From an uncultured Rhodospirillaceae bacterium (GTDB lineage: Bacteria > Pseudomonadota > Alphaproteobacteria > Rhodospirillales > Magnetospirillaceae): DNA of 50,976 nt. The stretch lies in assembly GCA_903941105.1 (NCBI GenBank), contig CAJANL010000213.1, positions 1 to 50,976 of the forward strand, read 5' to 3'. A program made the position numbers and the translations under genes. Every line of letters starts with the position of its first letter. The stretch's first letter is position 1. The notes beneath the pieces are model-generated. The model saw only the letters and a program-made list of their open reading frames with translations, searched no databases and was not told where the DNA came from. This document shows positions 32,668 to 40,523 of the stretch, piece by piece.

Positions 32668-32691
32668 CAGCCACCCGATCGGGTGGGGCTG
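32668..32691 (-). terminator. hairpin after queF
   Basis: The palindrome CCACCCGATCGGGTGG (32671-32686) is extended by CAG/CTG outer arms with a two-base bulge. It lies just past the queF stop and before the sdh promoter, where a transcript end is expected. There is no clear T-run. Confidence 0.4.
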
Positions 32692-32708
32692 CAGATTCCG
32701 CGGTGTAA

Positions 32709-33167
32709 TTACCCGCGCCCGCGATAGGGGGGCACGCCCGGGTCGGGCAGCCACAGGCCGGCGGGGGCGCCGCCGGTTTGCCAGAAGACATCGATGGGGA
32801 TCCCGCCGCGGGGATACCAGTAGCCGGCGATGCGTAGCCATTTCGGCCGCGCCGCGTCCACCAGCCGCTTGCCGATGCCGACGGTGCAGTCCTCGTGGAA
32901 GGCGCCGTGGTTGCGGAAGCTGGCGAGGAACAGCTTCAGGGACTTGCTCTCCACCAGGGCGGCCTCGGGGGCGTAGTCGATCACCAGATGGGCGAAGTCG
33001 GGCTGGCCGGTGATAGGGCACAGCGAGGTGAATTCCGGGGCTGCGAAACGCACCAGATACAGCTCGCCGGCCTGGGGATTGGGTACCGTCTCCAGCACCG
33101 CCGCCTCGGGCGAGGCCGCAATGGCGGCCTGGTGGCCGAGCTGGGTGAGGGGGCTGTCCGCCATCAT
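32709..33167 (-). CDS. queF: NADPH-dependent 7-cyano-7-deazaguanine reductase
   Basis: Reduces preQ0 to preQ1 in queuosine synthesis; 152 residues, the short type I form. Seen: [17 protein letters not shown] near 45-61 with the cysteine that forms the thioimide and the catalytic aspartate, and the QueF signature [20 protein letters not shown] near 73-92. Its ATG overlaps the hldE stop (TATGATG), an operon with no obvious metabolic link; a second ATG follows directly. Confidence 0.95.
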   Translation of the reverse strand: MMADSPLTQLGHQAAIAASPEAAVLETVPNPQAGELYLVRFAAPEFTSLCPITGQPDFAHLVIDYAPEAALVESKSLKLFLASFRNHGAFHEDCTVGIGKRLVDAARPKWLRIAGYWYPRGGIPIDVFWQTGGAPAGLWLPDPGVPPYRGRG

Positions 33168-34630
33168 ACCGCCGTCATGCGCTTGATGGTGTTGGTGGTG
33201 CTCTGGCCGTCCACCAGCTGCGCCAGCACCACCTTGCCGCCCCACCCTTGCACCTGCTCGGCGCCCACCACGGTGGCGACGGTGTAGTCGGCGCCTTTGA
33301 CCAGCACGTCGGGGCGCAGGCTTTCGATCAGGCCAAGCGGCGTGTCCTCGCCGAAGATCACCACCATGTCGACGGTGGCCAGCGAGGCCAGCACGGTGGC
33401 CCGCGCCGCCTCGGACTGCACCGGGCGGCTGGGTCCCTTGAGGCGCGACACCGAGGCGTCCGAGTTCAAGCCCACCACCAGGCGGTCGCAGGCCGCCCGC
33501 GCCTGGGACAGGATGGCGACGTGGCCGGGATGCAGCAGATCGAAACAGCCATTGGTGAAGCCGACCTTCAGTCCCTTGCGCCGCCAGCGATCCACCGCCT
33601 CGGCGGCGGCATCCAGCCCCAGTACCTTGGACTCGCCGGCCCACAGCTCCTCGTGATGCAGGGCAGAGACGATCTCGCCGGCATAGGCGACGGCAGTGCC
33701 GACCTTGGCCACCACGATGCCGGCGGCGACATTGGCGAGATGGGCGCCCTCCAGCAGCGAGGCGCCCGAGGCGATGGCGGTGGCCAGCGTCGCCACCACG
33801 GTGTCGCCGGCGCCCGAGACGTCGAATACTTCCTGCGCCTCGGCCGCCAGGTAATGTACGGCGCCCTCGGCCAACACCAGCGTCATACCGTCCTGGCTGC
33901 GGGTGACCAGCACCGCCTGCAGGTCGCAGGTCCGGATGAGATGGCGGGCCGCGGCGACGATGTCCTCGTCGGTCGCTACCGCCATGCCGGTGGCGTCCTG
34001 CAATTCCTTGCGGTTGGGGGTGATGACGGTGGCGCCGGCATAGATGGTGAAGTCGGTTCCCTTGGGGTCGACCACCACCGGCTTGCCGTGGGCGCGGGCC
34101 CGCGCGATCAGGGCCGCCGCCACCGGGCGGCCCAGCACGCCCTTGCCGTAATCCGACAGCACCACGGCGCCCACCTTGGCGACCAGCCGGTCGGCGCGCG
34201 AGATCAGCTGATCTCGAATGGTTTGGCTGAGCGGGGTGCAGGTCTCGCTGTCGGCGCGCAGCAACTGCTGCGACGAGGCGAAGAAGCGGGTCTTGATGGT
34301 GGTGCGGCGTCCGGTCTCGACCACGATGCAAGGGTCGATGCCGACATGCTCGCCGACCAGGGCGGTGACCTCGCGGCCGGCGGCGTCGTCGCCCAGCACC
34401 GAGAGGAAGGTTGGGGCGGCCCCCAGCGCCACCACGTTGCGCACCACATTGCCGGCGCCGCCCAGCATGGCGGTCTCGCGCTCGATGCGCAGAACCGGGA
34501 TGGGGGCCTCGGGCGAGATGCGCTCCACCGAGCCGTAGACGAAGCGGTCGAGCATGGCGTCACCGACGCACAGAACCGGAGTGTCCTTGAGGCGGTCGAC
34601 GCGTTCGGCGAGCACGGAATGATCGGTCAT
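33164..34630 (-). CDS. hldE: bifunctional heptose 7-phosphate kinase / heptose 1-phosphate adenylyltransferase
   Basis: Makes ADP-heptose for the LPS inner core; 488 residues with both domains fused. Kinase half (1 to about 320, ribokinase fold): [20 protein letters not shown] near 23, [13 protein letters not shown] near 54, [14 protein letters not shown] near 269 with the catalytic aspartate. Adenylyltransferase half: [18 protein letters not shown] near 353 with the HxGH motif. It starts at ATG 34628-34630. Confidence 0.95.
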   Translation of the reverse strand: MTDHSVLAERVDRLKDTPVLCVGDAMLDRFVYGSVERISPEAPIPVLRIERETAMLGGAGNVVRNVVALGAAPTFLSVLGDDAAGREVTALVGEHVGIDPCIVVETGRRTTIKTRFFASSQQLLRADSETCTPLSQTIRDQLISRADRLVAKVGAVVLSDYGKGVLGRPVAAALIARARAHGKPVVVDPKGTDFTIYAGATVITPNRKELQDATGMAVATDEDIVAAARHLIRTCDLQAVLVTRSQDGMTLVLAEGAVHYLAAEAQEVFDVSGAGDTVVATLATAIASGASLLEGAHLANVAAGIVVAKVGTAVAYAGEIVSALHHEELWAGESKVLGLDAAAEAVDRWRRKGLKVGFTNGCFDLLHPGHVAILSQARAACDRLVVGLNSDASVSRLKGPSRPVQSEAARATVLASLATVDMVVIFGEDTPLGLIESLRPDVLVKGADYTVATVVGAEQVQGWGGKVVLAQLVDGQSTTNTIKRMTAV

Positions 34631-34689
34631 GGAAGCCCTGCTGTTGGCGCACCGGCGCTGATGCCTTCGGGTGTCACCCTGTGGGCTGC

Positions 34690-34719
34690 TTTATGGAACA
34701 AACTGTGGATTGTTGTCGA
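34690..34719 (-). promoter_or_regulatory. candidate promoter of hldE-queF
   Basis: Minus-strand TCGACA (34714-34719) and CATAAA (34690-34695) are 18 bases apart, five and four of six consensus matches. The leader would be about 55 bases. The rest of the 187-base gap shows only the hairpin at 34773. Confidence 0.35.
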
Positions 34720-34772
34720 GTGCCGGAAACATGGGGGTGCAGATGCAGCACGCGGTCCCGCCCGTGCGGCTT

Positions 34773-34795
34773 GATGCGGGCAGGACGCCCGCATC
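34773..34795. terminator. hairpin between a small gene and hldE
   Basis: GATGCGGGC and GCCCGCATC pair perfectly (nine base pairs) around aggac. It lies 23 bases past the stop of the small gene at 34818, consistent with a transcript end, though without a T-run. Confidence 0.45.
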
Positions 34796-34817
34796 CCCCT
34801 GCGACAGCCGGGAGAGC

Positions 34818-35054
34818 CTAGATCAGCCGCGCCCGAACTGTATCCATCAGCGACATCAGCGAGCCGAGATCGACGCCGTCGCGATCCATCAGGCGGCGGA
34901 TCATGGGGTCCGCCACCACATCGGACAGCGGCGGCTCGTTGTTGCCGAGGAAGAGCGATGAGGGCCGGACGGCCTGCAGGCCCACCAGGACGGCGGGGGT
35001 GGCGGGAGCACGTGCGTCGCTTGGCGCCGCTGTGGGTCGGCATGCATTCGTCAT
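34818..35054 (-). CDS. small hypothetical protein, 78 residues
   Basis: No family recognised. The ATG at 35052-35054 has a strong GAGGAAGGGGG ribosome site about eight bases upstream, which is the best reason to call it. A GTG at 35096 in the same frame would add 14 residues but overlaps the predicted transcription start. The first half is rich in Ala, Pro and Arg; the second half (about 38-78) looks helical and acidic, with repeated Leu/Met in MIRRLMDRDGVDLGSLMSLM. No membrane segment or signal peptide. It has its own promoter region and a downstream hairpin, so it is probably a single-gene unit. Confidence 0.6.
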   Translation of the reverse strand: MTNACRPTAAPSDARAPATPAVLVGLQAVRPSSLFLGNNEPPLSDVVADPMIRRLMDRDGVDLGSLMSLMDTVRARLI

Positions 35055-35093
35055 TACTGTCGCCCCCTTCCTCGCAAAATCGTCTGTAATAAA

Positions 35094-35125
35094 CACTACA
35101 GTATATCCATCTGGAATGGCAGATG
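35094..35125 (-). promoter_or_regulatory. promoter region of the small gene
   Basis: Minus-strand TATACT (35100-35105) is a strong -10 in an AT-rich stretch, but the position 17 bases upstream (GAACAT) is a poor -35. An inverted repeat CATCTG-N6-CAGATG (35108-35125) lies just upstream, where an activator would bind. The ten bases TATACTGTAG recur in front of the dipeptidase gene at 35846. The remaining gap to 35270 shows a run of nine G at 35219-35227 and nothing else I can name. Confidence 0.4.
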
Positions 35126-35270
35126 TTCTTTAGGGTTAGGTTGATTACAATTATATTATTGCTGCACTGCAAGGACGCCTATGCCGCACCGCAGCAAGTA
35201 GTCACCTGGTCTGGAGATGGGGGGGGGCCCGCCGTCACAAGGGCGCCGCAACAATAATGGGGGAAAGCCG

Positions 35271-35846
35271 TTATCGCGGCATCATGCCGTCACCGCCCAG
35301 CACGCTGTCCGACAGTACCGGATGCCGGGCGCGGGCGTTGAACAGCTGGTAGTGCCACCACTCGTTTCGAAAAAAATCCCAGCCGGCGGTGGTCATCAGG
35401 CCCATGAGGAGGTGGCGGTTGGCCTGCGCCTCGGGGGAAATCTCCTGGTTGCCGTGGTGCGAGCGCGGTGAGAATTCATCGAAGGCGGTGCCCATGTCGA
35501 GCGCCCGGCCGGTGGCGGCATCCCGCAGGATCAGGTCCACCGCTGCTCCCATGGAGTGAGGTGAGCCGCGCCGCGGATCGGCGACGAAGCCGGGGTCGGG
35601 GGTGTGGTTCCACAGCACCCATTGCGCTTCGGCGGGACGAAAGGCGTCCATCACCTGGAGGCGGAGGCCGAGGGGAAGCGCCAACTCCACGGTGCGTCGC
35701 AGCATCGCCGCCGCCTCGCCGTTGAGCCAGCAACCGGCGTCGGGACGATAGACCGGCCGGCCGGTGAAGTTATCGGCGGTGGCGTAGGCCAGGGCGATGT
35801 CGAGGCCGAAGTCGGCCTCGGTGATGGGCTGCAGCGGATGGATCAT
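35271..35846 (-). CDS. D-alanyl-D-alanine dipeptidase, VanX/DdpX family
   Basis: Zinc dipeptidase of 191 residues (M15D). Seen: VMDAFRPAEAQWVLW near 80, zinc ligands in SPHSMGAAVDLIL near 110-122 (His and Asp), and EWWHYQL near 167-173 with the catalytic glutamate and third zinc histidine. No signal peptide, so cytoplasmic D-Ala-D-Ala turnover is likely. No van ligase or regulators are nearby, so this is a peptidoglycan recycling or nutrient enzyme rather than evidence of vancomycin resistance. I start at ATG 35844-35846; an upstream TTG would add ten residues. Confidence 0.85.
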   Translation of the reverse strand: MIHPLQPITEADFGLDIALAYATADNFTGRPVYRPDAGCWLNGEAAAMLRRTVELALPLGLRLQVMDAFRPAEAQWVLWNHTPDPGFVADPRRGSPHSMGAAVDLILRDAATGRALDMGTAFDEFSPRSHHGNQEISPEAQANRHLLMGLMTTAGWDFFRNEWWHYQLFNARARHPVLSDSVLGGDGMMPR

Positions 35847-35852
35847 CGCTAC

Positions 35853-35858
35853 AGTATA
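35853..35858 (-). promoter_or_regulatory. candidate -10 box directly before the dipeptidase start
   Basis: TATACT on the minus strand ends six bases before the ATG, so transcription would begin at or next to the start codon and give a leaderless message. No ribosome site is seen before that ATG, which agrees. The -35 position (TACCAT) is weak. The gap to divergent tsaB is only 45 bases. Confidence 0.35.
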
Positions 35859-35891
35859 GCCGCCGTCGCCCCACAATGGTAAACCCCGACG

Positions 35892-36551
35892 ATGATCGTG
35901 CTCGCCCTCGACACCTCGACCTCCGCCTGTTCGGCCGCCGTGTGGCGCGACGGCATCGTGCTGGCGCGGCGGCTGGAGGCCATGGCCCGCGGCCAGTCCG
36001 AGGCGCTGATGCCGATGGTTCGGGCGGTTTTGACCGAGGCCGGCATGGCGATGGGCGATCTCGGGCTGCTGGCGGTGACGGTGGGTCCGGGTGCCTTCAC
36101 CGGCCTGCGCATCGGACTCGCCGCCGCGCGCGGGCTCAGCCTGGCCTCGGGGCTGCCGCTGGCCGGTGTCTCCACCCCCGAGGCGGTGGTGGCGGCGGTG
36201 CCGCAGGCCGGGCGCCGCGGCCGCACCGTGCTGGCCGTCATCGAGTCCAAGCGCGAGGAGGTGTGGGTCCAGGCTTTCGCCGGCGACACGCTGGCGCCGC
36301 TGGCGCCGGTGGCGGCGCTGCTGCCGGAGCGGGCGGCCGCTCTGGTGGCAGGGCCGGTGCTGGTGGTCGGCGATGCCGCCGCCCGCGTGCTGGCCCTGTT
36401 GCCCGACGCCGTCGCCGCGTCACAGCCGGGCTGGCCCGACGCGGCGGTGGTGGCGGCGCTGGCGGCGGAGCACTGGGCCGCGGGCACCGCCCTGCCGCCC
36501 GACCCGCTTTACCTGCGCCCGGCCGATGTGACCCTGCCGCAATGCAGGTAG
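35892..36551 (+). CDS. tsaB: tRNA threonylcarbamoyladenosine complex subunit TsaB
   Basis: Partner of TsaD and TsaE in t6A formation on ANN-decoding tRNAs; 219 residues with an ASKHA fold. Seen: MIVLALDTSTSACSAAVW at the start and VGPGAFTGLRIGLAAARGLS near 63, both diagnostic. It overlaps rimI by ten bases, the common alphaproteobacterial pairing. Confidence 0.93.
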   Translation: MIVLALDTSTSACSAAVWRDGIVLARRLEAMARGQSEALMPMVRAVLTEAGMAMGDLGLLAVTVGPGAFTGLRIGLAAARGLSLASGLPLAGVSTPEAVVAAVPQAGRRGRTVLAVIESKREEVWVQAFAGDTLAPLAPVAALLPERAAALVAGPVLVVGDAAARVLALLPDAVAASQPGWPDAAVVAALAAEHWAAGTALPPDPLYLRPADVTLPQCR

Positions 36552-37024
36552 ACCTCGTCCCCGCCGCGTTGGTTCATGCCGACCTGCTGGCGGCCATGCA
36601 CCGGATTTGCTTCGCCGAGCCCTGGAGCGCCCCCTCCATGGCGGCATCGTTGGCCATGCCCGGCACTCATGGTGCCATCGCTGTGGCCGGCGGCTCGCTG
36701 GCGCCCAGCCCCGGCGACAGTGGCCCGGCCGGATTCGTGCTGTGGCGCGCCGCCGCCGGCGAGGCCGAGATTCTCACCATCGCCGTGCTGCCGCCGTGGC
36801 GATGCCACGGCCTGGGACGCCGTCTGCTCGATGCCGCCACGGCCGATTCCCGGCGGCACGGCGCCGAGACCATGTTCCTCGAAGTCGCCGCCGGCAACGA
36901 TGCCGCCCTGGCACTTTACCACCGCGTCGGCTTCGCCCCGGTCGGGATACGCAAAGGTTATTATTCCGGCGTCGACGCCCTCACCATGCGCCTGGACTTG
37001 ACGCCACCACCGGCGGGCCATTGA
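36542..37024 (+). CDS. rimI: ribosomal-protein-alanine acetyltransferase
   Basis: GNAT acetyltransferase of 160 residues; RimI acetylates the N-terminus of ribosomal protein S18. Seen: HRICFAEPWSAPSMAASLA near 20-38, ILTIAVLPPWRCHGLGRRLL near 77 (acetyl-CoA loop RxxGxG-like) and [18 protein letters not shown] near 115. The ATG lies inside tsaB and overlaps it by ten bases; the pairing supports the name. Confidence 0.88.
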   Translation: MQVDLVPAALVHADLLAAMHRICFAEPWSAPSMAASLAMPGTHGAIAVAGGSLAPSPGDSGPAGFVLWRAAAGEAEILTIAVLPPWRCHGLGRRLLDAATADSRRHGAETMFLEVAAGNDAALALYHRVGFAPVGIRKGYYSGVDALTMRLDLTPPPAGH

Positions 37025-37044
37025 AGCCCGTCAACTCACGGGAA

Positions 37045-37293
37045 CTACTTCTTCCGAACCACAAGGCGATGAACGCCCTCTGGTCCCTCGCCATTTTCAG
37101 CCGTCAAGGACAAGATCTGATGGCCCAGTTCGGCCAGTGATCTGGGGACATTGAGGAGCGGTTCGGCGCCTTTGAGCCGAACTTCCGCGACTTCGCCGGA
37201 CGCCATGCGCTCCACCAGCAACTTAGTGCGGACGAAGGTCAAGGGGCAGACCTCCGGTGTGATGTCAAGGTAGTAGTTTGCCTTCTCAGTCAT
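37045..37293 (-). CDS. TusA-family sulfur carrier-like protein
   Basis: 82 residues, the TusA/YedF fold. ITPEVCPLTFVRTKLLVERM near 10-29 contains the cysteine-proline pair at the persulfide position, but not the usual second proline (CPxP). LTAENGEGPEGVHRLVVRK closes the fold. Proteins with CPLTFVR are common in alphaproteobacteria and their partners are unknown. I start at MTEKANYY (37291-37293); 16 extra upstream residues lack support. Convergent with rimI. Confidence 0.8.
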   Translation of the reverse strand: MTEKANYYLDITPEVCPLTFVRTKLLVERMASGEVAEVRLKGAEPLLNVPRSLAELGHQILSLTAENGEGPEGVHRLVVRKK

Positions 37294-37391
37294 GCGATTC
37301 TCGACATTTGAGTTATTGGGATTCGTTATTGCCAGGGCCATGCGAAGGAATTATAAGAAGCGAACTATCGATATCGGAGGCCTGCTCAATT

Positions 37392-37811
37392 ATGTCGGAG
37401 CGTTCCAACTCCAGCGACCTGCTGACGCTCACTACCGAAATCGTTGCTGCCCATGTCGGCAACAACAGCGTTTCAGTCAGCGATCTTTCGCAGCTGATCC
37501 ACGAGGTCTACCGGACCCTGGCCAGCGTCGGCAGCGCCCCCGTGGCACCCGAGCGGCCCTTGCCGGCGGTGCCCGTCAAGAAGTCCGTTACCCCGGACTA
37601 CATCATTTGCCTGGAAGACGGCAAGAAGCTGAAGATGCTGAAGCGGCATCTGAAGACCGCCTACAACATGGCGCCCGAGGAATACCGCGAGCGCTGGGGC
37701 CTCCCCGCCGACTATCCCATGGTGGCTCCAAATTACGCGCAGCACCGGTCGAGCCTGGCCAAGAAGATCGGTCTCGGCACCAAGCCGCGCAAGCGCAAGC
37801 GGGCGGTCTGA
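37392..37811 (+). CDS. mucR: MucR/Ros-family zinc-finger regulator
   Basis: 139 residues. The Ros/MucR zinc finger spans about 70-125: DYIICLEDGKKLKMLKRHLK, then EEYRERWGLPADYPMVAPNY and AQHRSSLAKKIGLG, with basic tail KPRKRKRAV. N-terminal residues 8-40 form the oligomerisation region. MucR proteins are H-NS-like silencers that act on exopolysaccharide, motility and cell-cycle genes. GGAGG lies 11 bases before the ATG. Autoregulation is typical of the family; the AT-rich upstream stretch (37350-37375) is a plausible target. Confidence 0.93.
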   Translation: MSERSNSSDLLTLTTEIVAAHVGNNSVSVSDLSQLIHEVYRTLASVGSAPVAPERPLPAVPVKKSVTPDYIICLEDGKKLKMLKRHLKTAYNMAPEEYRERWGLPADYPMVAPNYAQHRSSLAKKIGLGTKPRKRKRAV

Positions 37812-37842
37812 GGCCTTTCGCAGGTCGAAGGTGGGGCGTCGC

Positions 37843-37881
37843 GGGATCAATCGTCCGCGGCGCCCGTTGTCTCTTGATCCC
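37843..37881. repeat. inverted repeat between mucR and fur
   Basis: GGGATCAA (37843-37850) and TTGATCCC (37874-37881) are perfect eight-base arms 23 bases apart. It could be a long-loop terminator for mucR or an operator for fur. The second arm is 27 bases before the fur ATG. Confidence 0.4.
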
Positions 37882-37908
37882 AGTACGGCTTCGCACCAGG
37901 ATTGAGGT

Positions 37909-38340
37909 ATGATTTCCAGGATCGAGCAGCGTTGCGTCGACAAGGGCATGAAGATGACGGACCAGCGCCGGGTGATTGCCCGCGTGCTGTCCCAGTCGGC
38001 CGACCATCCCGATGTGGAGGAGGTCTATCGCCGCGCCACCGCCATCGACCCCCGCATCAGTATCGCCACCGTCTATCGCACGGTGCGGCTGTTCGAGGAG
38101 GCGGCGATCCTTGAGCGCCACGATTTCGGCGACGGTCGCGCCCGCTACGAAGAATCGGCGGGCGACCATCACGACCATCTGATCGACATGCAGTCGGGCA
38201 AGGTGATCGAGTTCTCCAGTCCGGAGATCGAGGCGATGCAGCGTGAAATTGCGCTGCGGTACGGCTATAAACTGGTCGGACATCGCCTGGAGTTGTATGG
38301 CGTTCCTCTGGTTCCCGGCGAAAAGCCCGGAACGAAGTGA
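37909..38340 (+). CDS. fur: Fur-family metalloregulator
   Basis: Metal-responsive repressor of 143 residues. Winged helix at 1-80 with RISIATVYRTVRLFEEAAIL near 50; dimerisation domain with AGDHHDHLIDMQSGKVIEF near 84-102. The regulatory-site histidines are present, but the usual CxxC of structural zinc is replaced (IDMQSG), and no C-terminal cysteines occur. This is usual for alphaproteobacterial Fur/Mur proteins, which may respond to manganese as well as iron, so the metal is uncertain. Confidence 0.88.
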   Translation: MISRIEQRCVDKGMKMTDQRRVIARVLSQSADHPDVEEVYRRATAIDPRISIATVYRTVRLFEEAAILERHDFGDGRARYEESAGDHHDHLIDMQSGKVIEFSSPEIEAMQREIALRYGYKLVGHRLELYGVPLVPGEKPGTK

Positions 38341-38364
38341 GCGCGGACGTCATCACGAGGGGAA

Positions 38365-39171
38365 ATGCAGTCCGTCGCATCCGATCGGCTTGAAGTGCGA
38401 CTCGCCGCCAACGCGGAGGAGATCGTCGCCGCCCAGGCCCTGCGCTACCGCGTCTTTTATGACGAGATGGGAGCGAAGCCGACCGACGCCATGGTGGCCC
38501 GGCTGATCGACGTCGACGACTTCGATGCCATTTGCGACCATCTGCTGGTGCTGGACCCCGCCCGCGGTTCCGGTGGCAAGGCGGTGGTGGGTACCTACCG
38601 GTTGCTGCGTCGCTGGGTGGGCGAGGACTTCGGCCGCTTCTATACCGCCGGCGAATACGACATTGCCCCCGTCCTGGCCAATGGCGGCCGATTCATGGAA
38701 CTGGGACGGTCATGCGTCGATATGGCCTACCGCAATCGCTCGACCATGCAGCTGCTGTGGGCCGGCATCGCCGCCTATGTTTTTGAAAACGAGGTCGATC
38801 TGATGTTCGGCTGCGCCAGCCTGCCCGGCACCGACCCCGACGCCCTGGCGGAGCACCTGTCCTACCTTTACCATTTCCATCTGGCCCCCGAGGCTCTGCG
38901 TCCACGCGCCCTGCCCGGGTTGCACGTGGACATGGCCTGCCGCCCCAAGGATAGTCTCGACCCCCGCCGAGCCTTGGCGGCGCTGCCGCCGCTGGTCAAG
39001 GGTTACCTGCGGCTGGGCGGCTTTGTCGGCGACGGCGCCGTGGTCGATCACCAGTTCAACACCACCGACGTCTGCGTCATCGTCAAGACCGACCTGGTCA
39101 CCGAGAAATACCGCAGCCACTACGACCGTACCACCAAGGAAATCGCGAGCAGGGAAGTGATGGCGTCATGA
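38365..39171 (+). CDS. olsB: L-ornithine N(alpha)-acyltransferase
   Basis: First enzyme of ornithine-lipid synthesis: transfers a 3-hydroxyacyl chain from ACP to ornithine. 268 residues of the OlsB/hemolysin-like GNAT group. Seen: ALRYRVFYDEMGAKP near 26, VVGTYRLLRR near 72, FMELGRSCVDMAYRNRSTMQ near 109 and LMFGCASLPGTDP near 145. It follows fur by 24 bases and its stop overlaps olsA. If it is in the fur transcription unit, metal status could set ornithine-lipid levels; that is inference. Confidence 0.9.
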   Translation: MQSVASDRLEVRLAANAEEIVAAQALRYRVFYDEMGAKPTDAMVARLIDVDDFDAICDHLLVLDPARGSGGKAVVGTYRLLRRWVGEDFGRFYTAGEYDIAPVLANGGRFMELGRSCVDMAYRNRSTMQLLWAGIAAYVFENEVDLMFGCASLPGTDPDALAEHLSYLYHFHLAPEALRPRALPGLHVDMACRPKDSLDPRRALAALPPLVKGYLRLGGFVGDGAVVDHQFNTTDVCVIVKTDLVTEKYRSHYDRTTKEIASREVMAS

Positions 39172-39965
39172 TCTCTTACGCTGCCGCCTTCGTTCGCCTG
39201 TTGGCCTTCCTGCTGTGGACGGGGGTGGCATTGCCGCCCTATCTGGTGCTGGTGGCAGCCGGCTACCGCCGCTACCCGGCGTACTGCTCGGCCTACTGGC
39301 GCGTGGTGGTCAAACTGCTGGGCTTTCAGGTGGTGGTTCGCGGCACGCCCTTGACCGAGGGGCCGGGGTTGCTGGTGGCCAACCATGCCACCTATCTCGA
39401 TATCGTGGTGCTGGGAGCGCTGGTGCCGACGGTCTTCGTCGCCAAGGCCGAGGTGGCGGGCTGGCCGGTGTTCGGCTATCTCGCCCGCGTTGCCAAGACC
39501 GCCTTCATCGACCGCCGGCCCAACGCCGCCGCCCGCGAGCGCGACAACCTGGGCAGCCGCCTCGACGAGGGCGTGCTGCTGCTGCTGTTCCCCGAGGGCA
39601 CCAGCAACGACGGCAATCTGGTGCTGCCGTTCAAGAGCTCGTTCTTCGCGGTGGCCGAGCGGTCGAAAGCCGATGGCCGACCGCTGCCGGTACAGCCGGT
39701 ATCGGTGGCCTATACCCGCGTCGACGGCTTCCCCATGGGCCGTGCCTTGCGGCCCTTCTTCGCCTGGTACGGCGACATGACCCTGTTCGGCCACCTCATC
39801 GGCGCCCTGGGCCTGGGACGGCCGACCATCGAGGTGCAATTCCATCCGCCGGTGACGGTCGAGGACTTCGACGGCTCGCGCAAGGCCCTTTGCAACCACT
39901 GCCACGACGTCATCCGCTTCGGCGTCACCGCAGCGCTGGCGGGACGGCTGCCGGCGGCCCGGTAA
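39168..39965 (+). CDS. olsA: lyso-ornithine lipid O-acyltransferase
   Basis: PlsC-type acyltransferase of 265 residues that adds the second chain to lyso-ornithine lipid. An N-terminal helix (8-30) anchors it. Acyltransferase motifs: NHATYLD near 73 (HX4D), FIDRRPNAAARERDN near 111, FPEGTSNDG near 140 and PVQPVSVAYT near 175. The start overlaps olsB by four bases. PlsC-type phosphatidate synthesis is the alternative, but olsB pairing favours OlsA. Confidence 0.9.
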   Translation: MISYAAAFVRLLAFLLWTGVALPPYLVLVAAGYRRYPAYCSAYWRVVVKLLGFQVVVRGTPLTEGPGLLVANHATYLDIVVLGALVPTVFVAKAEVAGWPVFGYLARVAKTAFIDRRPNAAARERDNLGSRLDEGVLLLLFPEGTSNDGNLVLPFKSSFFAVAERSKADGRPLPVQPVSVAYTRVDGFPMGRALRPFFAWYGDMTLFGHLIGALGLGRPTIEVQFHPPVTVEDFDGSRKALCNHCHDVIRFGVTAALAGRLPAAR

Positions 39966-40031
39966 GCGGCCAGGCTGGGATTCCAGACCAGCGAACAGTC
40001 ATCAGCAGGTCAGATCGGGCGGTCGCCGGTT

Positions 40032-40523
40032 TCACTCCACCCGCTTGCGGAGCAGGATCTCGGCCCGCCCCGGACTCACCAGATCGGGCAGTGGCGCGAC
40101 CTCGGTGAAGCCCTGGCGGGCGTAGAAGGCGCGGGCCGGCGTGTTGAAGTCGGAGACGCAGGCCCACAGATTGGTCTCGCCGGCCGCCTTGGCCTGGCCG
40201 CAGGCCCAGTCCAGCATCGTCTTGCCCATGCCGCGGCCCTGCTGGTCGGGGAACACCGCCAGCAATTCGATATAGGCGCCGCGTAGCCAGGGTCGCCGGA
40301 CCGCCAGCACGCCGGCCGGCCAGTCGCCGCAGTCCGCCATGAAGCGCGACAGGCCGGGGTCGTCGCGGCCGAGGTAACGCTGTAGTGCCTCTGCGGAGAA
40401 GCCCAGCGTCCGCCAGGGGTCGAGCGCCACCAGTGCCCGGGCGGTGTCGGCCGCCTCGGCGGGGACGAGTGGGCGCAGGTCGAAGCCGGCCAGGGGATGA
40501 CGGTCAAGGGCGAAGGCGCTCAC
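40032..40523 (-). CDS. GNAT-family acetyltransferase
   Basis: 163 residues. Acetyl-CoA loop is visible in VFPDQQGRGMGKTMLDWACG near 105, and NTPARAFYARQGFTEV near 136 is the typical end. It lacks a recognisable substrate signature. GTG start at 40521-40523 overlaps the deacetylase stop. Chemical role unknown; small-molecule or protein N-acetylation is possible. Confidence 0.75.
   Translation of the reverse strand: MSAFALDRHPLAGFDLRPLVPAEAADTARALVALDPWRTLGFSAEALQRYLGRDDPGLSRFMADCGDWPAGVLAVRRPWLRGAYIELLAVFPDQQGRGMGKTMLDWACGQAKAAGETNLWACVSDFNTPARAFYARQGFTEVAPLPDLVSPGRAEILLRKRVE

Noticed and set aside
34631-34817. Possible tRNA or small RNA in the gap before hldE
   Set aside because: No cloverleaf or conserved tRNA elements; only a nine-bp hairpin and a candidate promoter are visible.
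35219-35227. Run of nine G as a phase-variable tract
   Set aside because: It is in a non-coding gap and not in a position to switch a promoter I can identify; it may only be an assembly-sensitive homopolymer.
35271-35846. VanX-like gene as evidence of vancomycin resistance
   Set aside because: No vanH, vanA-type ligase or two-component regulators nearby; stand-alone dipeptidases are common in Gram-negative bacteria.
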